In this document: positions 35,342 to 45,700 of the stretch, one piece after another
How positions within the stretch are numbered: the first letter of the stretch is position 1
How the letters are laid out: every line of letters begins with the position of its first letter
Assembly (NCBI GenBank): GCA_016786725.1
Contig: JAEUVU010000016.1
Coordinates: forward strand, 1-64,000
DNA length: 64,000 nt
Source of the DNA: Ferruginibacter sp.
GTDB lineage: Bacteria > Bacteroidota > Bacteroidia > Chitinophagales > Chitinophagaceae
Reading direction: 5' to 3'
Position numbers and translations under genes: made by a program
The notes under the pieces: model-generated
What the model was told of the DNA's origin: nothing
Databases searched by the model: none
Seen by the model: only the letters and a program-made list of their open reading frames with translations

Positions 35342-36346
35342 TTATTTACTGCTGCCACCAAGGTCAATCGCAGTGTTATCACCAATATTCAGGTTGCGGC
35401 TAACACCTCTTACATCTGCATCGCTGCCAATCAATGAAGTATTTAAAACAATTTCATGCAGTTTGGAATAAGAACCAATAATGGAATCTTTTATAATGGC
35501 ATAAGTAATGCTGGTATGCTCACCAATGGTTACGTTGGGGCCGATAACCGAATTCTTTATATCGCAACCTTCTGCAATGGAAACCGGAGGAATGATAATG
35601 GTGTTCTCGTAGTTATGGTCTTCTTTTACATTACCGCCGAACTTTTTTAATAAAGTTGCATTCGATTCCAGCAGGGTTTCCTTCTTGCCGCAATCAAACC
35701 AGTTGTTTACCTTAAAGGATTTAAAAGCAGCGCCCCGCTGCATCATGCACTCGAGTGCATCGGTTAAACTAAACTCTTCGTAGCCTTTGGGATTGGTTAC
35801 GATCAGGTTTTCTAAACAGGAAAACATAAAATCTGTTTCCTTTATCTTGTAAACACCTACCAGTGCCATATTGCTTTTAGGAATGGCGGGCTTTTCAATC
35901 ACTTTGCTCACTGTTCCATCGTCTTCTACTTCTGCAACGCCAAAATCCCTGGGGTCATCTACCTTTTTTATGCCCAGCATACTTACCGGTGCGTCAATGA
36001 TCTCTTTTACATTATAATCTGCAATGGTATCTCCCAAAACAATCATCACTTCATCTGTACCCACAATTTCACGGGTAAGGTTGATGGCATGGCCAATACC
36101 AAAGCGCTCGTTCTGCTGTACAAAATGGCAGTTTAGGTCAGGATACTTTTTTTCTACATAATCCTGTATCTTCTCTCCCAGGTAACCAATAATGAAAATA
36201 AAATCCTTAATCCCTGATTCGTGCAATTGATCAACAATAATGCTGAGTATGGTTTTGCCGGCAAGCGGTATTAAAGCCTTGGGTTGTGTATAGGTATGTG
36301 GCCTCAGTTTGGTGCCTGCGCCTGCTACGGGAATTATTGCCTTCAT
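35342..36346 (-). CDS. Sugar-phosphate nucleotidylyltransferase with left-handed beta-helix tail
   Basis: A 334-residue protein. The nucleotidyltransferase domain (1-235) opens with MKAIIPVAGAGTKLRPHT and QPKALIPLAGKTIL, the GxGTxLRP and PK motifs of RmlA/ManC-like enzymes. The VLGDTIAD metal-binding segment and EKP follow. The C-terminal 80 residues show hexapeptide repeats (CDIKNSVIGPNVTIGEHTSI) of a left-handed beta-helix. It transfers NMP from an NTP to a sugar-1-phosphate. The specific pair (glucose-1-P with dTTP or UTP, mannose-1-P with GTP) is not decided by sequence. It could feed the surface polysaccharide implied by the export genes 2 kb away. Confidence 0.88.
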   Translation of the reverse strand: MKAIIPVAGAGTKLRPHTYTQPKALIPLAGKTILSIIVDQLHESGIKDFIFIIGYLGEKIQDYVEKKYPDLNCHFVQQNERFGIGHAINLTREIVGTDEVMIVLGDTIADYNVKEIIDAPVSMLGIKKVDDPRDFGVAEVEDDGTVSKVIEKPAIPKSNMALVGVYKIKETDFMFSCLENLIVTNPKGYEEFSLTDALECMMQRGAAFKSFKVNNWFDCGKKETLLESNATLLKKFGGNVKEDHNYENTIIIPPVSIAEGCDIKNSVIGPNVTIGEHTSITYAIIKDSIIGSYSKLHEIVLNTSLIGSDADVRGVSRNLNIGDNTAIDLGGSSK

Positions 36347-36499
36347 TGTTTAAAACTAATCTGCCTTGGGCAGTACATTTAGTTCGTAATTCTTTTTCTT
36401 AAACCTGAACGGGGGAGCTAATGTAGTACATTTTGATTAATCAGTGTATTTTATACACACATCGGTATAACCCAGCCGGTAATAATGAGGCCTGCTGCT

Positions 36500-36507
36500 T
36501 ATATTTG
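36500..36507 (+). promoter_or_regulatory. Possible -7 element of glyA
   Basis: TATATTTG matches TAnnTTTG, 18 bp before the glyA ATG. No clear TTG is found about 20 bp upstream. Confidence 0.4.
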
Positions 36508-36525
36508 CATTTCTAAAACAGGCTT

Positions 36526-37803
36526 ATGCAAAAAGATACTTTGGTTTTTGATCTCATCAATAAAGAACTATCCCGTCAGCGTGAAGGGATTGAGTTGATC
36601 GCATCAGAAAATTTTACCAGCCTGCAGGTGATGCAGGCAATGGGTACATCATTAACCAATAAATATGCAGAAGGTTACCCAGGCAAAAGATATTACGGAG
36701 GCTGCGAAATTGTGGACCAGGTAGAACAATTAGCCATTGATCGTTTAAAACAAATTTTCAATTGTACTTATGCCAACGTACAGCCACATAGCGGCGCCCA
36801 GGCAAACGGCGCCGTTTTTTTAGCAGTGATGAAACCCGGTGAAAAATTCCTGGGTCTTGACCTGAGTATGGGTGGCCACCTTACGCATGGCAGCCCTGCC
36901 AACTTCAGCGGAAAAACTTACCAGGCATTGCATTATGGCGTAACCAAAGATGGCATTGTTGATTATGAACAATTAGAACAAAAAGCCCGTACAGAAAAAC
37001 CAAAGATGATCATTTGCGGTGCATCGGCTTACAGCCGCGACTGGGATTACAAACGCATTCGTGCCGTAGCCGATGAAATTGGAGCGGTTGTTTTTGCAGA
37101 CATTGCCCACCCTGCCGGTTTAATTGCTGCCGGTTTATTGAACGACCCTTTTGATCACTGCCATATTGTAACTTCTACCACACATAAAACTTTGCGTGGG
37201 CCACGTGGTGGTGTAATTATGCTGCGCCATGATTTTGAAAACCCATGGGGACTAAAAGACCCTAAAGGCAATACAAGGATGATGAGCTCTTTGCTCGACC
37301 TGGCTGTTTTTCCCGGTACACAGGGCGGGCCATTAGAGCATGTGATAGCAGCTAAAGCTGTTGCTTTCGGCGAAATTCTATCAGCAGATTTTAAAGCTTA
37401 TGGCAAACAGGTTATCAGCAATGCACAGGCAATGGCAAAAGCATTTTTTGAAAAAGATTATCAACTCATCAGCGGTGGAACCGATAATCATTTAATGCTG
37501 ATAGATCTGCGTAATAAAAACATCACCGGTAAAAAAGCGCAGGAAACTTTAGACAAAGCTCATATCACCCTTAATAAAAATGCCGTTCCTTTCGACGATA
37601 AATCTCCGTTTGTTACATCGGGCATCCGTGTGGGTGTACCGGCTGTAACTACAAGAGGAATGAAAGAGGCCGATATGCAAACCGTTGTTAATTTTATTGA
37701 TAAAGTATTGATGAATATTGATGATGAAGCAGTGACAGCTTCTGTGAAAGAAGAAGTGAAAACATTTATGAAGCAGTTTCCGTTGTATCCTGAACTGGGT
37801 TAG
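36526..37803 (+). CDS. glyA: Serine hydroxymethyltransferase
   Basis: A 425-residue PLP enzyme that interconverts serine and glycine with tetrahydrofolate. [25 protein letters not shown], the PHSGAQAN motif and the PLP lysine K221 in [13 protein letters not shown] are all present. Length and motif spacing are normal for the family. It is a single gene, and the next gene starts 54 bp after its stop across an inverted repeat. Confidence 0.98.
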   Translation: MQKDTLVFDLINKELSRQREGIELIASENFTSLQVMQAMGTSLTNKYAEGYPGKRYYGGCEIVDQVEQLAIDRLKQIFNCTYANVQPHSGAQANGAVFLAVMKPGEKFLGLDLSMGGHLTHGSPANFSGKTYQALHYGVTKDGIVDYEQLEQKARTEKPKMIICGASAYSRDWDYKRIRAVADEIGAVVFADIAHPAGLIAAGLLNDPFDHCHIVTSTTHKTLRGPRGGVIMLRHDFENPWGLKDPKGNTRMMSSLLDLAVFPGTQGGPLEHVIAAKAVAFGEILSADFKAYGKQVISNAQAMAKAFFEKDYQLISGGTDNHLMLIDLRNKNITGKKAQETLDKAHITLNKNAVPFDDKSPFVTSGIRVGVPAVTTRGMKEADMQTVVNFIDKVLMNIDDEAVTASVKEEVKTFMKQFPLYPELG

Positions 37804-37806
37804 TTG

Positions 37807-37851
37807 TGATTTATAACAGTATTAATTGCTTATATTAGCTGTTATAAATCA
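37807..37851. promoter_or_regulatory. 13 bp perfect inverted repeat just before the first repeat-fibre gene
   Basis: TGATTTATAACAG at 37807-37819 and CTGTTATAAATCA at 37839-37851 are exact reverse complements with a 19 bp spacer. They fill the 54 bp between the glyA stop and the ATG at 37858, ending 6 bp before that ATG. As DNA it could be an operator for a dimeric regulator; as RNA a hairpin occluding the start or ending glyA transcription. It has no T tract, so a plain terminator is less likely. Confidence 0.6.
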
Positions 37852-37857
37852 GCCAAA

Positions 37858-39654
37858 ATGAAACCCTGCCTAAGTTTGTTGCTGTTGATCAGCGCATCAT
37901 TCATTCAAAATGTTTCTGCACAGTCTTTATCAGTTAATACTGATGGCAGCAGTGCCAATGCAAGTGCCATGCTTGATGTAAAGAGTACAGCAAAAGGTAT
38001 ACTCATTCCACGAATGACAAGAACGGAAAGGAATGCCATTGCATCTCCCGCCACCGGTTTACTGATATTTCAAAACGGCCCCGATAGCATAGGTTTTCAT
38101 TATTACGATGGTACTAAATGGACCTGGCTTTTTTCTAACGCCAATGCTGACTCACTTGCGTGGAGAACAAAGGGAAATACCGGTACAACTGATGCCGGTA
38201 ATTTTATAGGCACCCTTGACAATGTACCCCTCAACATAAAAGTAAACAACGAAAAATCGGGGAGGGTTGCCCCTTCAGGAGAAACATTCCTGGGTTACCA
38301 GGCCGGCTCTGTAAATACTTCAAATACCAATACAGGCATTGGATACCAGAGTTTGTGGAATAACACCACAGGAAGCAACAACACGGGCATCGGGGTAAAC
38401 ACCTTAACCTTTAATACTACTGCATCAAATAACACTGCGGTTGGGTACAATGCATTATTAAACAACATTACCGGAAACGAGAATGTGGCGGTAGGAACCG
38501 ATGCCTTGAGATCGAATATTTCGGGTACAAAAAATATTGCATTGGCAGGCGGTTCTCTTTACACAAACAACACCGGCGATCAGAATGTAGCCATTGGTTA
38601 TTTCTCTTTATTTGGCAATACAACAGGTTCAAAAAATGTTTCTGTAGGTGAAGGTGGTTCTGTTTCCAACACAACTGGCAACGATAATACGGGCCTGGGC
38701 TTTCATGCGCTATATTCAAACGTAACCGGATCCGGCAATACCGCTTTGGGTATAGATGCCGGTGCTTTTACTACCGGTGATAATAATGTATTTGTGGGCA
38801 GGCAGGCTGGTTTTAGCGAAACCGGAAGTAACAAATTATATATCGCCAACAGCGCCACCAACCCGCCTATCATCTACGGCGATTTCAGCAACAAAACACT
38901 GGGCTTTGGTACCATAACCCCTAATTCAACATACGGCTTCGCAAAAGTAGAAATTGCATCTGAAGGATTTTTAGCCCCAACAGATCTGTTGATAAGAAAT
39001 GCTGCAGATAATGCCGGTTATGCACCAGGCCTGGTGTTTCAACACGCAAGAGGAACATTGGCTGCGCCCGTTACTGTAAACAACGGTGATTACCTGGGTG
39101 CTATCAGTACTATGAACTATGATGGCACAAATTATATCCTGTCTGCCGGGCTGGATATTTTTGCAGACGGGGCCATAGCATCGGGCATTATGCCAACAAG
39201 GCTTATGTTTAACACTATGAATACAACAGGTGGTTATGCCTCCCGTTTAACCATAAAAAATGATGGTAAAGTTGGCATTGCTACCACCGCACCTAACAGT
39301 ACACTACATGTGGATGGCTCCATCGCTGTTGGTACAACCCTGAACCTTGCGGGTGGTACCAGTGGTTCACCCGTTTCATTACTCAATCAAAAATCTTATG
39401 TGGGTGTATTGCCTGCCAATGCTACCGATAATTATTATCAGCTTCCCGACCCAACGGCTTACCCTGGCCGCACATACATAATACGCAACAACAGTGCGGT
39501 GGATGCAGCCAATATTGTTACTGCTGCCGGATTATTGTTTCCCGGCAATTCAAATGTGGGCGGCGCTACTTACACACTTAACCCCACCTTTTCTCCAAAA
39601 ACGGTTATGGCAATAAGCGATGGCGCCAACTGGACAATAATGGTACAGAATTGA
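37858..39654 (+). CDS. Secreted repeat-fibre protein 1 (short shaft, beta tip)
   Basis: A 598-residue protein with a signal peptide (1-21, ending NVSAQ). An N-terminal cap (about 22-90) carries AMLDVKSTAKGILIPRM, NAIASPATGLLIFQ and FHYYDGTKWTWL, a sequence shared by all four large proteins here. A shaft follows at about 145-310 of roughly 17-residue repeats with the pattern N-T-A-V-G-x-x-A-L-x-x-N-x-x-G. The C-terminal third (about 320-598) is non-repetitive and ends in a beta-rich tip. The repeat resembles head repeats of trimeric autotransporters such as YadA and the shafts of tail fibres. I expect an extracellular elongated, possibly trimeric protein. No T9SS signal or S74 domain is seen. 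Confidence 0.85.
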   Translation: MKPCLSLLLLISASFIQNVSAQSLSVNTDGSSANASAMLDVKSTAKGILIPRMTRTERNAIASPATGLLIFQNGPDSIGFHYYDGTKWTWLFSNANADSLAWRTKGNTGTTDAGNFIGTLDNVPLNIKVNNEKSGRVAPSGETFLGYQAGSVNTSNTNTGIGYQSLWNNTTGSNNTGIGVNTLTFNTTASNNTAVGYNALLNNITGNENVAVGTDALRSNISGTKNIALAGGSLYTNNTGDQNVAIGYFSLFGNTTGSKNVSVGEGGSVSNTTGNDNTGLGFHALYSNVTGSGNTALGIDAGAFTTGDNNVFVGRQAGFSETGSNKLYIANSATNPPIIYGDFSNKTLGFGTITPNSTYGFAKVEIASEGFLAPTDLLIRNAADNAGYAPGLVFQHARGTLAAPVTVNNGDYLGAISTMNYDGTNYILSAGLDIFADGAIASGIMPTRLMFNTMNTTGGYASRLTIKNDGKVGIATTAPNSTLHVDGSIAVGTTLNLAGGTSGSPVSLLNQKSYVGVLPANATDNYYQLPDPTAYPGRTYIIRNNSAVDAANIVTAAGLLFPGNSNVGGATYTLNPTFSPKTVMAISDGANWTIMVQN

Positions 39655-39858
39655 TAGTTTATTAACTGTTATCGTTAAGGGTGCAGTGTACAGCTTTCAT
39701 TCATGCACACAATATAGCTGCATGTTTACTGGCTACATAACAGGCTGTAAGCTATTAAAAAGCCTGTAGTCGCATATTCCCTGCATTTATTTTATTTTAG
39801 ATGAAATTTTATTCTGAAAATAACTGCACTCATATTACTCTTTGGCTTTGCGGGCACA

Positions 39859-41904
39859 GTGTATGCACAAAGCATATCAAATGATAATGAACTTTTGCTT
39901 ATTCAGAAAATGCCTCCTGATACAGCAAAGGTCAACAGGCTTTTTCAATTATGCCTTTCTCTTAACTGGAATGATATTCCCGGAGCAGTGGGACAATTGG
40001 CAGATGAGGCTATGCTGATTTCCAAAAAAACAAATTTCACAAAAGGTAAAGGACTGGCTCTATATATAAAAGGCTTTGTGTATTATGGCCAAAGAAATTA
40101 TCAAAAAGCACTAGATACAGTTTCGTATGCAATGCAAATACTCCAAAGCGCAGCGGATATAACCAACAGCGGACATTGCAATTTTTTAATGGCCCATATC
40201 AACTACGATATGGGTGATTACCCGAACGTAATGGTACAAAGTGAAGCGGCCCTTGCCAAATGGAAAACTTCAGGTTTTACAGCATTAAATGGTGTATGTA
40301 ATAATGATATGGCATTGGCCTGCATACGCATGGGCAGGTATAATAAAACGGTAGAATATGCCTTAAAAGCCTACCGGGAATGTAAGGCTGTTTCCAATAA
40401 GCAAGGTATGGCCCAGTCGCTGCAGCTCATGGGTTCTTCTTTTTATGATTTTAAAAATTATGCGTACGCCTTTAAAAATATTAAGGCCGCCTCTCTTTTA
40501 AATCTTGAACTAAAAGATTCATTTGCTTATGCCCGCAACAACAATATGCTGGGCGAAATTTACCTGGACCAAAATGATTGTGACCAGGCTATGAAAACAT
40601 TCCGTGAATCGTTTGCTATTTACAGCCGTGCCGGCGCTCCGCCATGGGGACAGCCCTGGGGTTATTCTAATATTGGCAGTGTATATGAAAAGATAGCCGA
40701 TCAGATGAAGGCACAGAAACATGAAGCAGCAGCAGCAGAAAACTACAGAACAGCGCTTGGCAATTACCTGCAAAGTCTTCAAAAGTTTAATGCCATTAAA
40801 GATCCCGCCGGCAGCACCGAACAAATGATGTTACTGGGAAGAACTTATTTTAAAACAAACAATATCTCCCTCGCAAAAAAATATTTAACCACGAGCCTGG
40901 CACTGGCTTTGCAGATCGGAGAAAAAAGACACCTGGCTTCCAGTTACCTCTATCTTTCAAAAGTTGACAGTGCAGAAAACAATATTCCGCTTGCCTATAA
41001 GCATTATCAAATGCATGTGGCCTGCCGCGACAGCGTGTATAACCAGCAAAGCCTGCAAAGCCTGCTGGCGCTTAAAGCCCAGGAAGATGTTGACAAGAAA
41101 GACAACGAAATTGCATTGCTTGAAACAGAAAACAAACTAGAAAAGGCACTTTCAGAAAAAAGATCGCAGGGAAGAAATTTTGCTTACCTGCTGGCTGCTT
41201 TGTTGCTGGTAGCAGGCACATACGGATATTTCCGTTTTAAAAAGCAAAGTAAAATAAAAGCAGGGCAAAAACTGTTGAAAGAACGGCTGGCAATAAGCCA
41301 GGACCTGCACGACAACATTGGCTCTACACTTAGCAGCGTATCGGTTTATAGCCAGGTGGCCAGGATACATGGGGCCAATAAAGAGTATGCAGAGATGAAT
41401 GAACTGCTTGAAAAGATCAGCAAAGCATCGGGCGAAACTGTAGCTGAAATGAATGATATCGTTTGGGCAATCAATCCCCGTAACGATAATATGGAAAAGA
41501 TAATTGAACGCATGGCTTCTTTTACCGGGCCGCTTGCCGCCGCAAGAAATATACATTTCAACCTGGAGTATGATCAGCCAGTTTTATTACTGCAATTAGA
41601 TATGGACAAAAGAAAAAATTTTTACCTGATATTTAAAGAAGCAGTAACCAATGCCATTAAATACTCAGGCGCAGCTGAACTTTCAACAAATATTCGGGTA
41701 ACTGATAAAAATTTAATCCTCACTGTAAAAGATAACGGAACAGGCTTTAATGCCGAAAATGAAATGGCAGGAAATAAGCTTACGCTTTCAGGCTATGGCC
41801 TCTACAACATGCACAAAAGAGCCAAAGAACTAAACGGGCAGTTAACGATTAATAGCAGTACAGGCAGTGGTACAGAAGTGATGTTGACTTTACCCATTGA
41901 TTGA
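39859..41904 (+). CDS. TPR-containing sensor histidine kinase (start disturbed)
   Basis: A protein of about 681 residues from an in-frame GTG. TPR-like helical repeats fill about 15-400 (periplasmic sensor). A coiled coil near 405-435 is followed by a membrane helix near 437-456 (FAYLLAALLLVAGTYGYF). The HisKA_3-type dimerisation helix has the phospho-acceptor His near 483 in SQDLHDNIGST. The ATPase domain shows EAVTNAIKYS, KDNGTGF and GYGLYNMHKRAKELNG. The same frame continues upstream as a perfect signal peptide (LKITALILLFGFAGTVYAQ), but its apparent ATG at 39801 is out of frame by one T. The response regulator gene lies 75 bp downstream. The kinase lies between fibre genes 1 and 2. Confidence 0.9.
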   Translation: MYAQSISNDNELLLIQKMPPDTAKVNRLFQLCLSLNWNDIPGAVGQLADEAMLISKKTNFTKGKGLALYIKGFVYYGQRNYQKALDTVSYAMQILQSAADITNSGHCNFLMAHINYDMGDYPNVMVQSEAALAKWKTSGFTALNGVCNNDMALACIRMGRYNKTVEYALKAYRECKAVSNKQGMAQSLQLMGSSFYDFKNYAYAFKNIKAASLLNLELKDSFAYARNNNMLGEIYLDQNDCDQAMKTFRESFAIYSRAGAPPWGQPWGYSNIGSVYEKIADQMKAQKHEAAAAENYRTALGNYLQSLQKFNAIKDPAGSTEQMMLLGRTYFKTNNISLAKKYLTTSLALALQIGEKRHLASSYLYLSKVDSAENNIPLAYKHYQMHVACRDSVYNQQSLQSLLALKAQEDVDKKDNEIALLETENKLEKALSEKRSQGRNFAYLLAALLLVAGTYGYFRFKKQSKIKAGQKLLKERLAISQDLHDNIGSTLSSVSVYSQVARIHGANKEYAEMNELLEKISKASGETVAEMNDIVWAINPRNDNMEKIIERMASFTGPLAAARNIHFNLEYDQPVLLLQLDMDKRKNFYLIFKEAVTNAIKYSGAAELSTNIRVTDKNLILTVKDNGTGFNAENEMAGNKLTLSGYGLYNMHKRAKELNGQLTINSSTGSGTEVMLTLPID

Positions 41905-41978
41905 TCATTATATCTTATCCCCGTTTTTGGTGATTGTTTGCCGGTTTATTTTCCAGAACTTTGAGACAAAGAGAACAC

Positions 41979-42626
41979 ATGCCCATCCGCATTGCCATTT
42001 TTGACGACAATAATATACTGCGTGACAGTATTGGCATGTTGCTAAAAACTGAAAAGGAGTTTGAAGTGGTAGGTTCATTTGCCCATGTACTGGATTGCCT
42101 GGAAGATCTGGCAGCCTGTAAACCCGATGTGGTATTAATGGATATTGAGATGCCTGGTATGAGTGGCATTGATGCTGTAAAACTGATCAAACAGGCACAA
42201 CCGGCTGTGCAAATACTTATGCAAACAGTTTTTGAAGATGATGAAAGGGTTTTTGATTCTATTTGTGCCGGTGCATCTGGCTATATACTTAAAGATCAGT
42301 TAAGCAGTAAACTGATCGGTTTCATTAAAGAACTACAGTTTGGTGGTTCGCCCATGAGCCCCGCCATTGCCCGTAAAGTGCTTACAAAAATGCAGGAGGT
42401 GGTACCTGCGCTTAAGAACGAAACGGGTAACGATTATCGTTTATCTGCCAGGGAAAAAGAAGTACTGGCATGTATTGTAAATGGTTTATCACACAAAATG
42501 ATCGCAGATGAGCTGGACATCGGTTATGAAACCGTAAGAAGCCACGTAAAAAAGATTTATGAAAAACTGCATGTTGTTTCAATTTCACAGGTTGTGTTCA
42601 AAGCAATGAAAGAAAAACTGGTGTAA
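41979..42626 (+). CDS. LuxR/NarL-family response regulator
   Basis: I start at the ATG at 41979 (215 residues; MPIRIAIFDDNN), as receiver domains begin there; an in-frame ATG 15 codons upstream adds unrelated sequence. The receiver has acidic residues DD at 9-10, phospho-acceptor Asp in VVLMDIEMPGMSG near 57, and conserved Lys in YILKDQ. The LuxR-type helix-turn-helix is LSAREKEVLACIVNGLSHKMIADELDI with VRSHVKKIYEKL. It pairs with the HisKA_3 kinase just upstream. Likely targets are nearby fibre genes, but this is only inferred from position. Confidence 0.93.
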   Translation: MPIRIAIFDDNNILRDSIGMLLKTEKEFEVVGSFAHVLDCLEDLAACKPDVVLMDIEMPGMSGIDAVKLIKQAQPAVQILMQTVFEDDERVFDSICAGASGYILKDQLSSKLIGFIKELQFGGSPMSPAIARKVLTKMQEVVPALKNETGNDYRLSAREKEVLACIVNGLSHKMIADELDIGYETVRSHVKKIYEKLHVVSISQVVFKAMKEKLV

Positions 42627-42642
42627 ACTTTCACCCTTTTTC

Positions 42643-42668
42643 AATCCCCACATTTGGGGATTTTTTTT
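42643..42668 (+). terminator. Intrinsic terminator after the two-component genes
   Basis: Stem AATCCCC/GGGGATT with a 6 nt loop, followed directly by a run of eight T, 17 bp past the response regulator stop. It separates the regulator pair from the next fibre gene. Confidence 0.9.
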
Positions 42669-42712
42669 GCCGGTATAGCTGGATATTTTTACTGGTCATA
42701 AACCGATGTAAA

Positions 42713-45700
42713 ATGAAACAACTGTTTATCATAGCAGCATGTATTTTTTTTATACAAAAAGCCAACGCACAATCTGTAGCCATTAATACCGATGGAAGTA
42801 CAGCAAACCCAAGCGCCCTGCTGGATATAAAAAGTACCAGTAAAGGTGTACTCGTTCCACGTATGAGCAAGGCTCAAAAAAATGCTATTGCTGGTCCGGC
42901 AACAGGTTTATTGGTTTTTCAGGATGCACCGGATAGTGTTGGTTTTTATTATTTTGATGGCAGTGCATGGCTTTGGCTGGCAACAGCAAATAATGCTGCA
43001 GACTGGCGTATAATTGGTAATGCGGGTACAGATACAGCAGTAAATTTTATTGGCACTACCGATAATATGCCCATCCGTTTTAAACAGAATAATAACTGGA
43101 TCGGTCAATTCAATTCAAACAACAGTAATTTTTTTATTGGCACCAATAGCGGCAGAAATACAACAGTAAGTACAAATACAGCTTTTGGCGCAAACAGCCT
43201 TGCCTCAAATACTTCTGGCATTGGCAACCTGGCTGTTGGCGCTGGTGCATTAACCGCAAATGCTGTTGGTAACCGCAATACAGCGATAGGCGATTCTGCC
43301 ATGTTTACCCAATCGTTTACTAACAGCAATGTGAGTTATGATATGGACAATACAGCCGTTGGTTCCAAGGCATTGTTTTTTAATCAGCCTACCACCAATG
43401 CAAACGGTTTTAAAAATACAGCCATCGGTAGTGAAGCTCTTTATTTAAATACAACAGGTTTTGAAAATACCGCAGTTGGTACAGGTGCCATGCATGATAA
43501 TATTACGGGGCAACAAAGTACGGCTGTGGGCAGAAGTGCAAACCGGTTATCAAAATCGGGAAACTTTAATACCTACATGGGTTTTGAAGCCGGGTACCAT
43601 GATTCAATAAGTAATAACAATGTAGGAGTAGGTTACAGGGCTCTGCGAAATTCTTCAAATGGACAAAATACCGCACTGGGTTCAGCAGCATTGTCTGCAA
43701 ATACATCTGGTGCATCAAATGTAAGTATTGGGTATGTTAGCCTGTCTTCAAATACTACCGGTGGCTTAAACACTGCAATTGGAATGAACTCCATGTTTAC
43801 CAACATTTCAGGTTCAAACAATGTTACAGTAGGCGCATTGGCAAATGTTACGGCCAGCAATCTTAGCAATGCAACGGCAATTGGTACCAGGGCCACTGTT
43901 GCACAGAGCAACTCAATGGTATTAGGTTCTATCACCGGAATTAACGGAGCTACGGTTACGCCAAATGTGGGCATTGGTACAAATGCTCCCAACACAAGTT
44001 CTTCATTAGATATTACCAGCACGAGCAGGGGGATTCTGATTCCAAGAATGAGTAAGGCGCAAAAAAATGCCATTGCAACACCGGCAACCGGTTTAATGGT
44101 GTATCAAAATGCTCCCGACAGTACAGGGTTTCATTACTTTGATGGTGCAAACTGGGTTTGGATTGTGGGTAACAGTACCGCTGATACAATTGGATGGAGA
44201 ACGGCCGGGAATTTGGGTACTGATACAGCAAGGCATTTTATTGGAACAAGGGATAATATGCCAATACGCTTTAAACAAAATAATGGATGGTTAGGACAGT
44301 TTGATAGCAATACGGATAATTATTTTATCGGCCAGGGAGCCGGGCAATCCATCACATCGGGTACAAGTAACATTGCAATCGGCGACAGCGCTTTGGCAAA
44401 AACTACCTTTCCGTTTTTAAACGTTGCCATTGGAACTGCTGCATTAAGAAACAACACCAGCGGTTTTTTTAACACAGCTATAGGCGCTGGAGCAATGCTC
44501 AATAATATCAGTAGCAGCTCCAATGTTGCTATGGGTAATACAACACTGGCCAGCCATAAAACCGGCGACAATAATACCGCCGTGGGAAGTAATGCCATGA
44601 GTGGTGACACCATCGGTTTTAATAATGTGTCTATCGGCGCTTACTCAATGATGAACGCAAAGAACCCGCAGTTCAATACTGCAATAGGTGTAAATGCCCT
44701 TACCAATACTGGTGTAAATGCAGCCAATAACGGTTTAAATGGAAATTTTAATGTAGCGGTTGGTTACAACAGCGCTTCAAACATAAAAGCCGGCTTTGGT
44801 AATGTTGCTATTGGCAATGATGCATTGTCGCAGGATTCTGCAGGAGCATCAAATACTGCCATAGGCAACGGTTCCATGATTAGCTTTTCGGGTGATGGTG
44901 ATATGAATGTTGCTGTTGGTTCATTTGCAATGAGGAATGCAAAGGGTAGCAATAAAGTAGCAGTTGGCGTAAATTCACTGGCTAACGACACATCGGCCAA
45001 CGGCAATACAGCCGTGGGTTATTTATCCATGTTTATAAACAGGCGTGGTGTTAATAACGTTGCTGTGGGAACATCAGCGCTGTATGGTAATTTTTCAGCA
45101 AGCCGCAATGTGGCCATTGGCGATTCCGCCCTTTTTAATAACAACTTTTCTGTTGCCAGTGGAAATCATTTTACCAATAATACGGCTGTTGGGTATAAAG
45201 CATTGTCTGCAAACAACCCCACCAGCCTTACAGATGGTATCAATAATACTTCTGTAGGAAGTGAATCACTATTATCAAATACAAATGGTTTTAGCAATAC
45301 GGCGATAGGCACAAAAGCCCTAAACTTAAACACCAACGGTAGTTCCAACGTAGCAGTTGGTGCCAATGCGCTGGAAAAAGGGAGAGGTATTTTTAATCAT
45401 TTTAATGTGGCAGTTGGTGCACAGGCTTTGCAAAACGACAGTACCAGTTTTGGCGGCAATACCGCCATTGGTTTTCAGGCGGGGTTAAATAATTCTGGTG
45501 GTGATGGTAATTATTACGGAGGTTTTATAGCAGCCCGTTCGATGGCATCGGGTAATAACAATACTGTGGTAGGCTCTGAAGCTATGCAAAATCACAGCAG
45601 CGGCGATAGTAATGTGGTGGTTGGTGCCAGGGCTATGGGTACCACAGTTGCTCCGCTTAAAACAGGCAATTATAATACTGCTGTGGGTTTTGAAGCGTTG

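Noticed and set aside
41934..41978. Upstream ATG (41934) as start of the response regulator
   Set aside because: It adds 15 residues before a receiver domain that normally begins at the next ATG (41979).
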